NCBI GenBank assembly: GCA_022376925.1
Contig: JAIOJX010000005.1
Location: 7,778,501 to 7,842,500, forward strand
Source: Tragulus kanchil
Taxonomy: Eukaryota > Chordata > Mammalia > Artiodactyla > Tragulidae
Direction: 5' to 3'
DNA: 64,000 bases
Positions 1 through 11,893 of this stretch are shown piece after piece (the stretch's first letter is position 1; every line of letters starts with the position of its first letter). The notes beneath the pieces are model-generated. The model did no database searches. It was given only the letters and a program-made list of their open reading frames with translations, and was not told the origin of the DNA. Made by a program: the position numbers and the translations under genes.

Positions 1-482
1 CATTATTGTTTGATGTTCATCTGTTTAGATCAAGAATGATATGATATGAAAGCAATGTTGGTTGAACTTAAGGTAAAGAAAGAAGACATTCTGAGTGCAG
101 GGAACATCTAGTGGAATTAGAATAAATATTTACTGAATTGAGCAATAAAATTTGACGTAATTGTGGGGAATCAGCAGTGGGTGGGAGGCGTAAAGGAAGT
201 AGCATGAAAACCTATACTATCATATGTGAAAAAAATAGCTGTTGTCATTGTGCTATGAGAAAAGGGGATCCTGCGGGGGGCTGTGCGATGGCCTGGAGGG
301 GTGGGATGGGGGGGATATACATATGACTAATCTGGGAACATACATATCTATAAACAACAAAACTCTGTAAAAGTAAAAAGTAAAATAAAAATTAAAAAAA
401 AGAAAATGCCCGTCAGCACTGCTGCCAGCTCAGCTTCAGATCAGCCACTCACTCTGTCACCACACATTCACTCGCACACTCA

Positions 483-521
<39 letters not shown>

Positions 522-1188
522 GATCTAGAGTCCTTTTGCCAAATCTTAAAGGGTCAGCTTCCGAGAGCATCGTCCAGGTTATTCAGTTTTTCTTGGAATT
601 TTCCTGAAGTCCTTTCTGCCGCTGGTCAACAGCAATGGGACTGTTCTCTCTGTGTCTGTTTTTTTTCAAAGCATCTGGTTCATCTCGGGAATGCTGCTCA
701 ATGCCAAGATCATCCTAGGGGCAGCACCAGCTCGAGCCAGACTGTGCTTCAGGCCACAGTCCACTGTCTGTGAACTTAACCACCGGGCACCTAGCTCTGC
801 ACCAAAGAAATAAAACGAGTAGCCTCGTCACAGGCGCAGCTGGGTTTTCATAGGGTTGTTGCTTTAATGGCAATAACCCATCACTTGATGAAGAAAATGA
901 TTCTGCTAAGATTTTTAATGATTTTTCCCCTGGGTCTTGGAGTGGACAGTTTGCAGTCTTAGAAAGCAACATCCAAAGCAACAGGGTTTTTCTTTGGCCA
1001 AAAAGCCCTCCATAAAACAGCAGTTATATTACTTTCTAACCAACCATTTCTCCTTTTCTTTCGTATATATTGCTTCTATTATCATCCCTACATCATTATT
1101 GTTTGATGTTCATCTGTTTAGATCAAGAATGATATGATATGAAAGCAATGTTGGTTGAACTTAAGGTAAAGAAAGAAGACATTCTGAG
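1..1188. repeat. Direct duplication, period 1093 (left copy mostly outside window)
   Basis: Positions 1-95 are identical to 1094-1188, after which the two diverge (tgcaggg versus poly-T). This is the tail of a tandem pair whose second copy would be 96-1188. Confidence 0.85.
484..518 (+). repeat. (CA)n microsatellite
   Basis: Alternating CA dinucleotides, about 17 units. Confidence 0.95.
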
Positions 1189-1540
1189 CCTTTTTTTTTT
1201 TTTTTTTTTTACATAAACACGGATTATATCATTTAACGCAGATCCAAGACCTTGTGTTTTTTGAAGGTAGGTTTTATTTCCATTGTAATTCTTTTCATGT
1301 AGATTATACAAATACAATGCAATGTGATGAGCCCAGTTCAAAAATTACATGCTGCTGCCCATGTCATCACTGATGGCTCCTTTTAGGGAAAAAGAAAATT
1401 AAATTTTCTTAGCCTAATGAGCTAGCTCTTAATGTGGTTTCTCAATACCTGTCTTTCATCCTCTGACTTGAATAGTATGTGACAGTCTTTGTTGACATAA
1501 TTTAGACAAAGCCATTAGTAGAAGGTTTTTCCCAAATGTG

Positions 1541-1830
1541 TGGGCTAAGTCACTTCAGTTGTGTCCGACTCTTTGCAACCCTATGGACTGTAGCGCATCA
1601 AGGTCTTCTGTCCAAGGGATCCTAGGCAAGAATCCTGGAGTGGATCGCCATTTCCTCCTCTGGGGGATCTTCCCAACCCACAGACTGAACTCAGGTCTCC
1701 TGCGTCTCTTGCACTGGCAGGCAGATCCTTTACCACTAGCACAGCCTGGGGCACAGGCTCCAATAGTTGTGGCATGGGGGCTTAGTTGCTCCTAGGCGTG
1801 TAGAGTCTTCCTAGGCCAGGCAACATTTCC
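1541..1830 (-). mobile_element. Bov-tA/BOV-A SINE followed by a CHR SINE fragment, both antisense
   Basis: 1541-1745 reads as reversed Bov-tA (ctaagtcacttcagttgtgt ... gcaggcagatcctttaccac). 1746-1830 is a piece of a CHR-type SINE (caatagttgtggcatggggg, gttgctcctaggcgtg). Confidence 0.85.
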
Positions 1831-1963
1831 TCTCCTTCCACACTGATCAGTTATTGAACATCCTCTAGATGGTCTGTCTTTCAGCAGTGAAGGCTTAGGA
1901 TCAATGATATCTAGGATAGTAAAAACATCCTGGTTTGCTCAGGACCTTCTCACTTTTAGCAGT

Positions 1964-1992
1964 AAACAACAACAACAACAACAACAACAAAA
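1964..1992 (+). repeat. (AAC)n microsatellite
   Basis: Nine or so AAC repeats. Confidence 0.9.
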
Positions 1993-2065
1993 CCCTTGTT
2001 GATCAGCCTGAGTATTGCCCTTACACATCCCTCTTCATCCTTCCAATGCTCAAGCCATCTTGGGA

Positions 2066-2390
2066 TCGAAAATTCACCTGCCAGTGCAGGAGACACAGGT
2101 TGAATCCCTGCTACGGGAAGATCCCACATGCTGCGGAGTAACCAAGCCTGTACACCACAACTTTTGAGTCTGTGCTCTAGAGCCGGGCGTCACAACTACT
2201 GAAGCCCGTGAGCCTAGAGCCCGTGTTCCACAGCAAGGGAAGCCCCTGCAATGAGAAGCCCAAGCAGTGCAACTAGAGAGTAACCCCCGCTTTCTGCAAC
2301 TAGAGAAAGCCTGCGCAACCACAAAGACCCAACACAGCCAAAAATAAGTACATAAATTAAATTATATGTGTTTTAAAAAAAGAAAACCAC
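2066..2390 (+). mobile_element. CHR-1-like tRNA-derived SINE, sense
   Basis: Sense orientation with typical blocks: gagacacaggttgaatcc, gaagatcccacatgctgcgg, aactagagagtaaccccc, aaagacccaacacagcc and an AT-rich tail. Confidence 0.85.
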
Positions 2391-3425
2391 TTTAACCAGT
2401 GGGAGAACCAACTGTGAGGATTCGCTTCAGTTCAGGACAAACACAGAGTATATCCTGGAGGCAAATTTGTTCCAGCTCTCAATTCTAGGAAAGCAGAAGG
2501 AACATCTGCTTGTGGGGGTTTACCAAGCCACTCGGGCCTGGCAAGCAGTCTAAACTCAAGTAAGTGACAGGTTCTGTGGACAAGAAGTTATCTTCATGGT
2601 GGATTCAATAAACTGAAAGTGAGGCAAAACTTAAACAGGGCTGTTGAATTAGAAGTCAGAGGAAGCCCCTGGCTATCTCTATTTTAAAACAGTTTTGTTT
2701 TCATTTATTCAAAAATGTTGAGAAGAAAAAGAGTATCTTCAAGACACAGATCCTTGGTAGCAACTGAATGATCAGATACTGTCTCTTAGTGGAAAAGTCT
2801 CCTTGGAACCTCAATATTCAAAAATATGGGGCGGTGGAGGAGTAGGGACCAGAAGCATATTGAGATTTGCACAAAGGAAAGTCTTCTTATGAATTTGACG
2901 TCTTTGTTTCTCAGAGCAGACACTTGGAAACAGAAAAATTGCATAGAAAGACAAAGAGTCGCCAGTTCTGTCCCTTGGGATATAACAGAATAGAACCAAA
3001 GGTCAAATGTGTGTGTGTGTGTTTAATTTTTGCTTTTGTTTTTATTTTTGGCTTAGAAAAACTGGAGTTAAATCTGGGAAGTTAACCAGAGAGGGAAAGA
3101 CATTTGGTACTCCGAGGAGGCTGCTAAGCAAGTAGAAAAAAGTAGTGTGATCTTAGAAGAATCAGGGTAAGCTGGTGTGATGGCATTGGAATCGCAGAGA
3201 AAAGTATAGAAGCCTTATTAGCCAGATTGAATTTCATAGACTTTATGTGACTCGTTTTCGAAAAATCAGCAACTGAGACCCAAGGATCCCAAGAAACTTT
3301 TTTAGGGTCATATAGTATACAGCCAAATCAGATTTAAACCCTGTGCTAAGGCCCTGGTAGCTTTAGAGCTTCACCGGCGTCTCTATCACAAGCTCTAAGA
3401 ATAGGTTCAAGAGGCTGTGGTGGGG
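2391..3425. other. No gene or clear repeat seen
   Basis: Unique-looking AT-moderate sequence with a short (GT)n at about 3009-3021. Frames are short and lack splice context. Confidence 0.5.
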
Positions 3426-3429
3426 GGGG

Positions 3430-3547
3430 GATGCTTCCTTGCCGGTGGCTAAGACTTCGCATGTCCAAGGCAAGAGGCCCCAATTCAATCCCTGGTCAGG
3501 GAACTAGATCCTGCATGCCACAGCTAAGACTCAGTGCAGCCAAAGAA
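3430..3547 (+). mobile_element. Short tRNA-derived SINE, sense
   Basis: Degenerate cttccttgccggtggctaag, then tccctggtcagggaactag and cctgcatgccacagc, the standard ruminant SINE body. Confidence 0.75.
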
Positions 3548-3804
3548 TGTTTTGTTTTAAGAGGCTGCAATTGGGAATAAAGGGTAGCTCCCTCCCTCTG
3601 GGGTGTGGGAGAGCGCTGCAGAGGCTGGTGCTGCTCGAGATGATAACTGTGACCTTGAGGGCTCCCACCTGTCCTTTGGGGCCTTTTAGAGAAAGAATAA
3701 CTCATCAGGGACTGCAGTTCTGCCTCACCAGAGGAACCTGGAAGGTGGACGTGTGCTCAGGTTGTATATGAACTGAGTTTGGCACCAGAGAGAGATGCTG
3801 TAAG

Positions 3805-3965
3805 CTCTGTTGGGTACACCTTCTGCGCAAGGCATTGCTCTAAGCTTTTCTCACGTGCCAGCCTCTCTACGTCTCCTTGGAATGCTGTGAGGTCAGCGTT
3901 CCTCACGCCTCCGGTTTATAGAAGAAAGGAAACGGGGTCATAGCCCAGCGCGCTGTTCCGTAACC
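3805..3965 (+). mobile_element. MIR-like ancient SINE fragment
   Basis: Resembles the MIR core (gcattgctctaagc ... gaaggaaacggggtcatag). Old and diverged; family call by eye only. Confidence 0.4.
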
Positions 3966-4794
3966 CTGATGGGGCATGTGAAGAAGATTCATGCAGGTAC
4001 AAGGATGGCCAACATGACCATCTTTCCTCACTTTGCGTTTCTTTATCTGAAAAGTGATGACAAAGACTCTGTTATAACAAAATTTAGGAACGTGGAGGAA
4101 CGCGATTATTATTCAGAAAAGAAATCAGCCAGCAACATACAGCCTGTGAGCTACGATTGACCTATTTTTGACCACACCGCTAAGAATTATTTTACATTTT
4201 TAAGCCCTCGTAAAATAAACTAAAAAAAAAAACTATTTTATGACTCAAAAATAATATGAAATGGAGGTAATAATAAATAAAATAAAATAATATGAAATGG
4301 AAGTATCCATGTCCATGAGTAAAGTTTTAGCAGGATGCAGACACATCGTGTTGAGACGACTTTCAGGACGCAGTCCTAGGGTTGGGTGGTTACCCCAGAA
4401 GCCAAAAGAGCTCTCAAGCCTAAAATATGTCCTACCTGGCTCTTCACAAAAAAACTGCTGACATTTGATATAAAAGTGTGAGATAAGACATATTTGACTA
4501 ACATTTTTTTTGTAAAAAGTTTTGGCAGAATTTTGAGTTTCCTGGGTAAGTTAGAGCCTGCCCTTGTGTGCACAAAATGGTTAATTAAAAAACAAACAAA
4601 CAAAAAAACCCACCTCATTTAAATAAACATATTTCAGAAATACCTTTTTAAATAGGCCACTCAAAGTATATGTACAAGAGTATGTTGACATATTTGTAGT
4701 TCACTCAATGTTAGCACTCTGCTGAGTTTCAACCCCCAAATGCTGGGTTGGACTACACAATTTTCAAGCCTTTCCGTGAACTTATTTGATACTT

Positions 4795-5345
4795 TTATGT
4801 ATTTTTAAACATTTATTCCTTTGTCTGGTTGCCTTGGGTCTTCGTCGTGGCACGCGAGGTCTTGTTTGCATCGTGCACTTTCTCTGTGGCACGTGGACGC
4901 TCCAGCTGCCGCATGCAGTTTCAGTGGCTGTGGTGCATGGGCCCACTGCTCCACAGCGTGTGGGATCTTCATTCCTCAACCAGGAATCAAACCCATTTTC
5001 CCGGCATTGCAAGGTGGATTCTTTTTCTTGCTTGCTTACTTTCTTGCTTGCTTGCTTGCTTCCTTCCTTCTTTTCATTTCTTTCTTTTGGATGGAGTCTG
5101 GGTGGCTGTGCACGGGCTTCTCATCACAGTGGCTTCTCTTGTTGCAGAGCTCCAGGTGTGCAGGCTCAGTAGTTGCCACTCAGTGGCTCTAGAGGGCAGG
5201 CTTAGTTGCCTTCTGGTAGGTGGGATCTTCCTGGACCAGGGATTGAACCCTGGTCCCCTGCATCGGCAGGCAGATTCCTCATCCCTGGACCACCAGGGAA
5301 GCCCTTCAAAGTAGATTCTTAACCACTGAACCACGAGGGAGTTCC
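4795..5345 (-). mobile_element. Nested antisense SINEs with target-site duplication
   Basis: An outer CHR-type SINE (4795-5023 and 5307-5345) is interrupted by a second antisense SINE at 5024-5306 with a CTTG/CTTC-rich tail. The interrupting copy is flanked by 14-base direct repeats, 5010-5023 and 5307-5320, differing at two positions (caaggtggattctt / caaagtagattctt). Confidence 0.8.
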
Positions 5346-5420
5346 CTTACTTGATAATGTTAAATATGGTATAAATGCCAGTCATTCTTTAATTGAATAA
5401 TCTTGAAATACTTTTTGGAG

Positions 5421-6112
5421 TTTTTCTTTTTTTTTTTTAATTGAAATATAGTTGATTTATAATTTCAAGTGTACAGCAAAGCGACTCAGTTATATATGTG
5501 TCTGTGTGTATATATATATATATATATTTGTGTGTGTGTGTAATTTTATTTTTCAGGTTATTTTCCATTATAGGTTATTACAAGGCATTGAATATAGTTC
5601 CCTGTGCTACATGGTACATCCTTGTTATCTATTTGATATATACTAGGGTATGTCTGTTAATCCCATATTCCTAATTTATCTCCCCCCTTTTCCTTTTGGT
5701 AACCATAAGTTTGTTTGCTATATCTGTGAATCTGTTTCTGTTCTGTATATAGATTCATTTTATTAATTTTTAGATCCACATATAAGGGATATATTCATCT
5801 TTATCTGACTTACTTCACTTCATATGATATTCTCTAGGTCTATTCTTTTTCTGGCAAATGGTAGCATATCATCCTTTTTCATGGCTGAGTAAGATTCCAC
5901 TGTGTTCCACATCTTGCTGAGCCAATCGTCTGTTGATAGGTATTTAGGTTGTGTCCTTGCCTTTTCTATTTTAAATAGAGTTGCTGTGAACATTGGGATG
6001 CATGTATCTTTTTGTACTTAAGTCTTCGTTTTTGTGGGATATATGCACAGGAGAGGGGTTGCCAGGTCATTTGGTACCTCTATTTTTAGTTTTCTGTGGA
6101 AACTTTTGGAGT
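5421..6112 (-). mobile_element. LINE-1 3' end fragment, antisense
   Basis: Poly-T start followed by the reversed L1 3' region familiar in artiodactyls (attgaaatatagttgattta, ctgtgctacatggtacatcc, ctttttcatggctgagtaag, ggtatttaggttgtgtcc). No intact frame. Includes a TA/GT simple stretch at 5505-5540. Confidence 0.85.
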
Positions 6113-6474
6113 TTTTCTTGAGCCTACTTCACTCTGAGTCTGTCGCTATTGCTGACAAAAGGGTGTCCCATCTACCAGCTCTCTATCCCTCTTCTAATTT
6201 GTGACTTATTATCTGTGGATCTAAGAACGTGTGTTAGGATTGTGTCTGAACTAAGAGTGAAGAAACTAAGCCTCAAGCGGGGTTCACACACAGGAACTTT
6301 TACGCGTGAAGTAAAGATGATCAACTGCATCATGGCAGCTAGTGTGGTCCTCAGGGTGCATCTGTGTGCATTCGCTTGGGTCTTAAACCTTTGTGAATCA
6401 CTTGATACCATTTAAACAGACTGGAAAAAATGTTTAGTATAAAATTCAGGTTTCTCCCTCCTCTTAAGACATCT

Positions 6475-7515
6475 GCAGAGCTGGCAGCGCTGGCTCCATG
6501 ACCCCACGTGTTGCTCGCTGCTGGCTGCCAGGGAGCTGCTTGCCGTAGGTGCTGGTGGAGGTTGTTCTGTCGCCTGGTTGTCTCCGGTTTTGGAGCCCCA
6601 TGGACTCAGTGCACCAGGCTTCCCTGTCCTTCACGATCTCCTGTAGTTTGCCCAGAGCCTTGTGCACTGAGTCGGTGATGCCATCCAACTGTTGTGAGGC
6701 ACACTCAGTGAAGCACCCAACTCCGCTCGTGGTGGATGGAAAAGAAGCTTATTAGGCTGGTGCCAGTGGCCACCCGCAGGAAACAAGGTTTCCTGCAAGG
6801 GCGTTTATTACACCGGTGGGTCCAAGGCCTCCATGTAGCCAAGGACCCTGAGCAACGCTTGTGGCTCACATGTATACCTAAAGCCTATGCGCACAAACCC
6901 ACGTCCCCAACATCTAAGGTTGCCTAGGAGACGTGAAGAAAAAAAGTATGATTTGGTTGCAATCACAATGGTACAATCGAAAATCACCTAAGCGTATCGC
7001 TTAGCTTGTCTACAACAAGCATTGATTAACTAAGCTCACAAATGGCAATTCATCTTGTGACGGATGTTCCATTTCCATGGCCGAGGGGAGGCTTGGGTAC
7101 AAGCTCTTCCTGCTCAGGTTTTCATCAGCCCCGGAGGCCTAGCGGACGGTTAATGTCTCATCTCCATGGCTACCGGTCCACACACAGTCCCGAGTTCACT
7201 GAAAGTGTAAGATGGAGTCCTCCTCCTCAATCACTTACAGGTAAATCTAAGTAAATGATTTCATATTGTATGTCCCCTTTTACACAGCCATCGCATCCTC
7301 TGCCGCCTCTTCTCCTGTCCTCTGTCTTTCCCAGCATCAGCGTCTTTTCCAGTGAGTCGGCTCGTCCCATCAGGTGGCCAAAGTATTGGAGCTTCAGCTT
7401 CAGCATCCGTCCTTCCAGTGAAAATTCAGGGCTCATTGCCTTTAGGTTTGACTGGCTTGATCTCCTCGCAGTCCGAGGGACTCTCAAGCGTCTTCTCCAG
7501 CACCACGCGTCCAGC
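6475..7515 (-). mobile_element. BovB LINE fragment, antisense, split by an LTR
   Basis: 6475-6689 and 7285-7515 are consecutive parts of reversed BovB (cactgagtcggtgatgccat, then catcctctgccgcctcttct, ccatcaggtggccaaagtat, tccgagggactctcaagcgt). The break is filled by the 595-bp element at 6690-7284. Confidence 0.8.
6690..7284 (-). mobile_element. Solo LTR of an endogenous retrovirus, inserted in BovB
   Basis: Begins TGTTGTGAGG and ends CCTTTTACA, i.e. TG...CA ends. Flanked by CAAC (6686-6689) and CAGC (7285-7288), a 4-base target duplication with one mismatch, as for class I ERVs. AATAAA lies on the minus strand near 6804-6810, which sets the orientation. No viral coding sequence. Confidence 0.65.
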
Positions 7516-7519
7516 TGTA

Positions 7520-8225
7520 GGAGGCACAAGCACTGAAGGCTGTCTACCCCACCCCACTCTCTCCATCGTCCACAGCACAGTGGCCAAGTATGAGCTGCCC
7601 CTTGGGAATGCCCTAGCCTCGTTTTTCCTGCCCTCCATTAGCTACACCTACTTTTTTTTTTTTTTAACTTCTCTTGCTTACCTGTCTGTACAATTCAAGT
7701 GTATGATCCAGCCTACAATGTGTGGTCTTCATTTTGGTTGCTAGGAGACCTTGTTTACTTTCCGAATTTCGATTGTGGCCAAAATGTTTGAGGTTGTCAG
7801 AATGATACCACCCGAGCCTTCGATGGGAAGCAGGATGGTGTGACCTTGGTGGACGTGAGAGGGCCCAGGGGAAAAAAAAAAAAAAAGCATCACCTTGATT
7901 CAATAGCCAGTAATTGTGTGAAAAGCAGCAGAGAGCTAAAAGGACTTGGGAACAGATCAGGCCCAGACTGTGAGCCTGGCACAGCAAGATGGCATTTCTG
8001 TTTACCTCTGAGAGCCCAGCTGGGGTGGACGCACAGCTCAGATGAGGTTCATGAGAACGAAAGTTGTTGGGGGAAGCGCACTGCCTGAAATCGCCCACCC
8101 TGGCCAAGAGCCACCGTAGCCCTGTGCATGAGCTATTTCAGAGCAGGAGGTCTCAGTAAGGAACACAGAACCGACAAGCCACCACCAGCGGGAGGAGTTT
8201 GGGAATGGTCAGGAAGAGACACCTC
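7520..8225. other. No gene seen
   Basis: Unique-looking intergenic or intronic sequence with T and A homopolymers at about 7651-7664 and 7871-7885. Open frames here are short and cross the homopolymers. Confidence 0.5.
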
Positions 8226-8227
8226 GT

Positions 8228-8537
8228 AGGGGCTTCCCTGGTGGTCCAGTGGGTAAGAACACTGCCTTGCAGAGCAAGGGACGCCTGTTCGATCCCTGGC
8301 CTGGGGAGATCCCACGTGCCACGGAGCGGCTGGTGCGTCCAATTACCGAGCCGGAGCTCTGGAGTGCATGCGCCCAGAGCCGGTGCTCTGCAGCGAGAGA
8401 GGCCACTGTGATGGGAGGCCCACACGGGCCAAAGAACAAAGATGAATGAAAATAGATGGATGAAAGACCAATAGAAGTGGCCCGCCCACCTCCCTCCCCA
8501 ATCTGCCCCTCCCACCCAAAAAGCTTTAAAAAAAAAA
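8228..8537 (+). mobile_element. Young CHR-type SINE with distinctive 3' tail
   Basis: Starts aggggcttccctggtggtcc and ends in the tail gaccaatagaagtggcccgc plus poly-A. Perfect 13-base target duplications agagacacctcgt at 8215-8227 and 8538-8550 indicate recent insertion. Its 3' half is carried into the 8400-10722 duplication. Confidence 0.9.
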
Positions 8538-10722
8538 AGAGACACCTCGTGTCCTACCACCTCCCAGCATCCTTCTTGCGGGCCTCTGCGTTGGCTGAGT
8601 ATCGCAGGTGCCACCAGGAGGGACCCTGGGTTGGAATGATTGGGCAAAGACACCCTGGAAACTCATCCCTTCACCATAAAACCCGACACCGCGCTCCATG
8701 CCGCAGAGCCGTTCTCCTGGGCTCCCTCACCCTCCTGCTTTCACCCTGGCGCCGCTTCCCAGTAAAGTCTGGCTTTGTCCGCCTGTGTGTCTCCTCAGAC
8801 AATTCATTTCCACGTGTTAGACAAGAGCCCACTTCCTGCAACAAAGTCTCTATAGAGGAGAAAAGATCCCACCGTGTTCTCCAAAAGCCCCCTGGCGGCT
8901 GAGCCTTTTTGTTTTGGTGTTTGAATCAAACTCAAGAAGTGCATGAGCAGCTGTCTCCTTGGGCCATCTCCTCGATTGTGACAATAAACTTATCCTGGGG
9001 GCAGAGAGAGGCAGAGAGGGATACAGAATGTCTGCTGGATGACAGGTTTCAATATGTTAAGCCTACAAGAGTGAACAGAGCAGAAATCCTGTCCTGGTGG
9101 GAAGTTAATAGCTTAGCCTGCCCAGTGATTTGCAGGAAGAAGACGTCTGCTCAGTTGCCACAGACAGCCAGCACAACAAGCCCACTGCTGGGCCAGACAC
9201 GACAAAAGGCATCGCCTTCTAGTCTCTGACTGTTCATCTAATGCCTCGTAAACAAGGCAGCATAGACTATAGCAGGGGGTTTGGATCCTGTTATTTTGAA
9301 TGGTTAGTCACGTCGTACGCCTTTCTTGTTTGCAACCTGCTTTGACTAAATCACGCTTGGAGATTTGTGGAGTTTGCTTTGCATTGGCATTGGACCAAAG
9401 CTCTCTGTTGTAGGATGAGGGGGAAAACCAACTGCACCTGCCATTCTTCCGAGTGAATTTAAGGTTCTTGCTTCAGGTCCTGTTGAGTTCTGGCCTTATA
9501 CCATGAAGAAAAGGATGTGTCTCCAGTAAGAATGAAGGGGAAGTGAAAATATGAAAGCAGAGGCCACTGTGATGGGAGGCCCACACGGGCCAAAGAACAA
9601 AGATGAATGAAAATAGATGGATGAAAGACCAATAGAAGTGGCCCGCCCCCCCCCCTCCCCCATCTGCCCCCCCCCCCCCAAAAACTTTAAAAAAAAAAAG
9701 AGACACCTCGTGTCCTACCACCTCCCAGCATCCTTCTTGCGGGCCTCTGCGTTGGCTGAGTATCGCAGGTGCCACCAGGAGGGACCCTGGGTTGGAATGA
9801 TTGGGCAAAGACACCCTGGAAACTCATCCCTTCACCATAAAACCCGACACCGCGCTCCATGCCGCAGAGCCGTTCTCCTGGGCTCCCTCACCCTCCTGCT
9901 TTCACCCTGGCGCCGCTTCCCAGTAAAGTCTGGCTTTGTCCGCCTGTGTGTCTCCTCAGACAATTCATTTCCACGTGTTAGACAAGAGCCCACTTCCTGC
10001 AACAAAGTCTCTATAGAGGAGAAAAGATCCCACCGTGTTCTCCAAAAGCCCCCTGGCGGCTGAGCCTTTTTGTTTTGGTGTTTGAATCAAACTCAAGAAG
10101 TGCATGAGCAGCTGTCTCCTTGGGCCATCTCCTCGATTGTGACAATAAACTTATCCTGGGGGCAGAGAGAGGCAGAGAGGGATACAGAATGTCTGCTGGA
10201 TGACAGGTTTCAATATGTTAAGCCTACAAGAGTGAACAGAGCAGAAATCCTGTCCTGGTGGGAAGTTAATAGCTTAGCCTGCCCAGTGATTTGCAGGAAG
10301 AAGACGTCTGCTCAGTTGCCACAGACAGCCAGCACAACAAGCCCACTGCTGGGCCAGACACGACAAAAGGCATCGCCTTCTAGTCTCTGACTGTTCATCT
10401 AATGCCTCGTAAACAAGGCAGCATAGACTATAGCAGGGGGTTTGGATCCTGTTATTTTGAATGGTTAGTCACGTCGTACGCCTTTCTTGTTTGCAACCTG
10501 CTTTGACTAAATCACGCTTGGAGATTTGTGGAGTTTGCTTTGCATTGGCATTGGACCAAAGCTCTCTGTTGTAGGATGAGGGGGAAAACCAACTGCACCT
10601 GCCATTCTTCCGAGTGAATTTAAGGTTCTTGCTTCAGGTCCTGTTGAGTTCTGGCCTTATACCATGAAGAAAAGGATGTGTCTCCAGTAAGAATGAAGGG
10701 GGAAGTGAAAATATGAAAGCAG
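8400..10722. repeat. Tandem direct duplication, unit about 1161 bp (8400-9560 / 9561-10722)
   Basis: The copies abut without filler. They are nearly identical except that in copy 2, at about 9645-9680, several A and T bases have become C, giving long C runs. There is also a one-base G-run difference near the end. The unit starts inside a SINE and includes the downstream unique sequence. Confidence 0.97.
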
Positions 10723-11464
10723 ACCATTCAGTACATCCCTTCACACACACACATTTCTACTGTCCCCCATCCCAGGGTGAGGGGCAATACTGATGGGGAA
10801 CGAAGAGTCAGAAAATTGAACCTTCACTCTTTTGGAATGGCAATCAGTCCACCCATTTGAAAGCTTGAAGAAGGTACATGGTTTTCTTTTCCCTTACTCA
10901 GCACAGAAGTCGAAATATCAGTTTCTTAACAGGATCAGAAATATTGAATATTTTTCAAAAAGGAAACAACAGGAACAAACAATTGCTGATGCTTATTGCA
11001 CATACACGACCAGACATGTCCACCCTGGAGGGACGTCCACCCTGGAGGAGGGTTATCTCACTTAATGCTCTTAGCATCCATGTGAAACAAGAGCCACTGT
11101 TCTCTCCCGTCTCGAAGACAAAGAGCCCGATGCTTCGAGAGGTTGAGTAACTCTACCCTGCTCCTATGACTGGTCACTGACCAGCTGGGATTTGATGGCA
11201 ACTGGAATTGCTCCAGCCCCTGGACCAGGAAGCTGTGGAAGCGTGACTCTGGATTCTACCTGGCCGAATGACTTTGGAAAAAATATTTGTATTGGCCTTA
11301 GTCTCCTCGTCCGTAACATACAGAATTGCATTGGGTGATCTTTAAGATCCCTGCCAGCTCCTGGGGTCTGTTTCCAAGTCAGTATCCATTGGGTACTGAA
11401 AAAAAGAGAAAAGAGCACAACCTAAAGTTGAGAATTATGTTTTTTAAGAAAACGCTTATGTATG
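10723..11464. other. Intergenic sequence with a MIR-like fragment
   Basis: No gene seen. 11060-11150 resembles a MIR core (ctcttagcatccatgtgaaa ... gaggttgagtaac). Confidence 0.45.
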
Positions 11465-11660
11465 TTCGTATTTATTTATTCGGCTGCGTGGGGTTTTGTT
11501 GTGGCATGCAGGCTCCAGGGCACAGGGCGTCGGTCGTTGCGGCCCGGGGGCTTCGTTGCTCCAAGGCGTGAGGGATCTGAGTTCCCTGACCAGGGACGGA
11601 ACCTCTTCCCTGGCATCACGAGGTGGACTCTTTACCCCTGGACCACCAGGGAGGTCCCGA
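11465..11660 (-). mobile_element. Short CHR-type SINE, antisense
   Basis: Reversed body tatttattcggctgcgtggg, ttccctgaccagggacggaa, ending with ggaccaccagggaggtccc. Confidence 0.85.
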
Positions 11661-11893
11661 GGATTCTGTTTTATTCCGCTGACATTCTGAGGACTTCAAG
11701 CCTGGGACTGGCTCAAAGAGCCAGGACGTGTAGGAGTTTTTGTCCCGAGGACCAGGTCATAGGGACATCAAGAGATGACTGCCAGTGAAAGAAAACCAAC
11801 GCTCTCGGGTTCATGAATTTAGCCCTTTTCTCTGTGTACAAAGATGCAAGAGTCTGGGCTCCGTGACGTCATGCCTTCAATATGCCCCTCAGC

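Noticed and set aside
2866..3085. Short frame in unique sequence
   Set aside because: About 70 codons, low complexity toward the end ((GT)n), no splice sites or recognised similarity.
4829..5314. 161-codon open frame
   Set aside because: Entirely inside nested antisense SINEs.
5421..6112. Active LINE-1 gene
   Set aside because: Only the 3' end is present, in antisense, with no reverse-transcriptase frame.
8456..8902. 148-codon open frame, repeated at 9617-10063
   Set aside because: It begins in a SINE tail and exists twice only because of the duplication. No domain, splice context or conserved pattern is visible.
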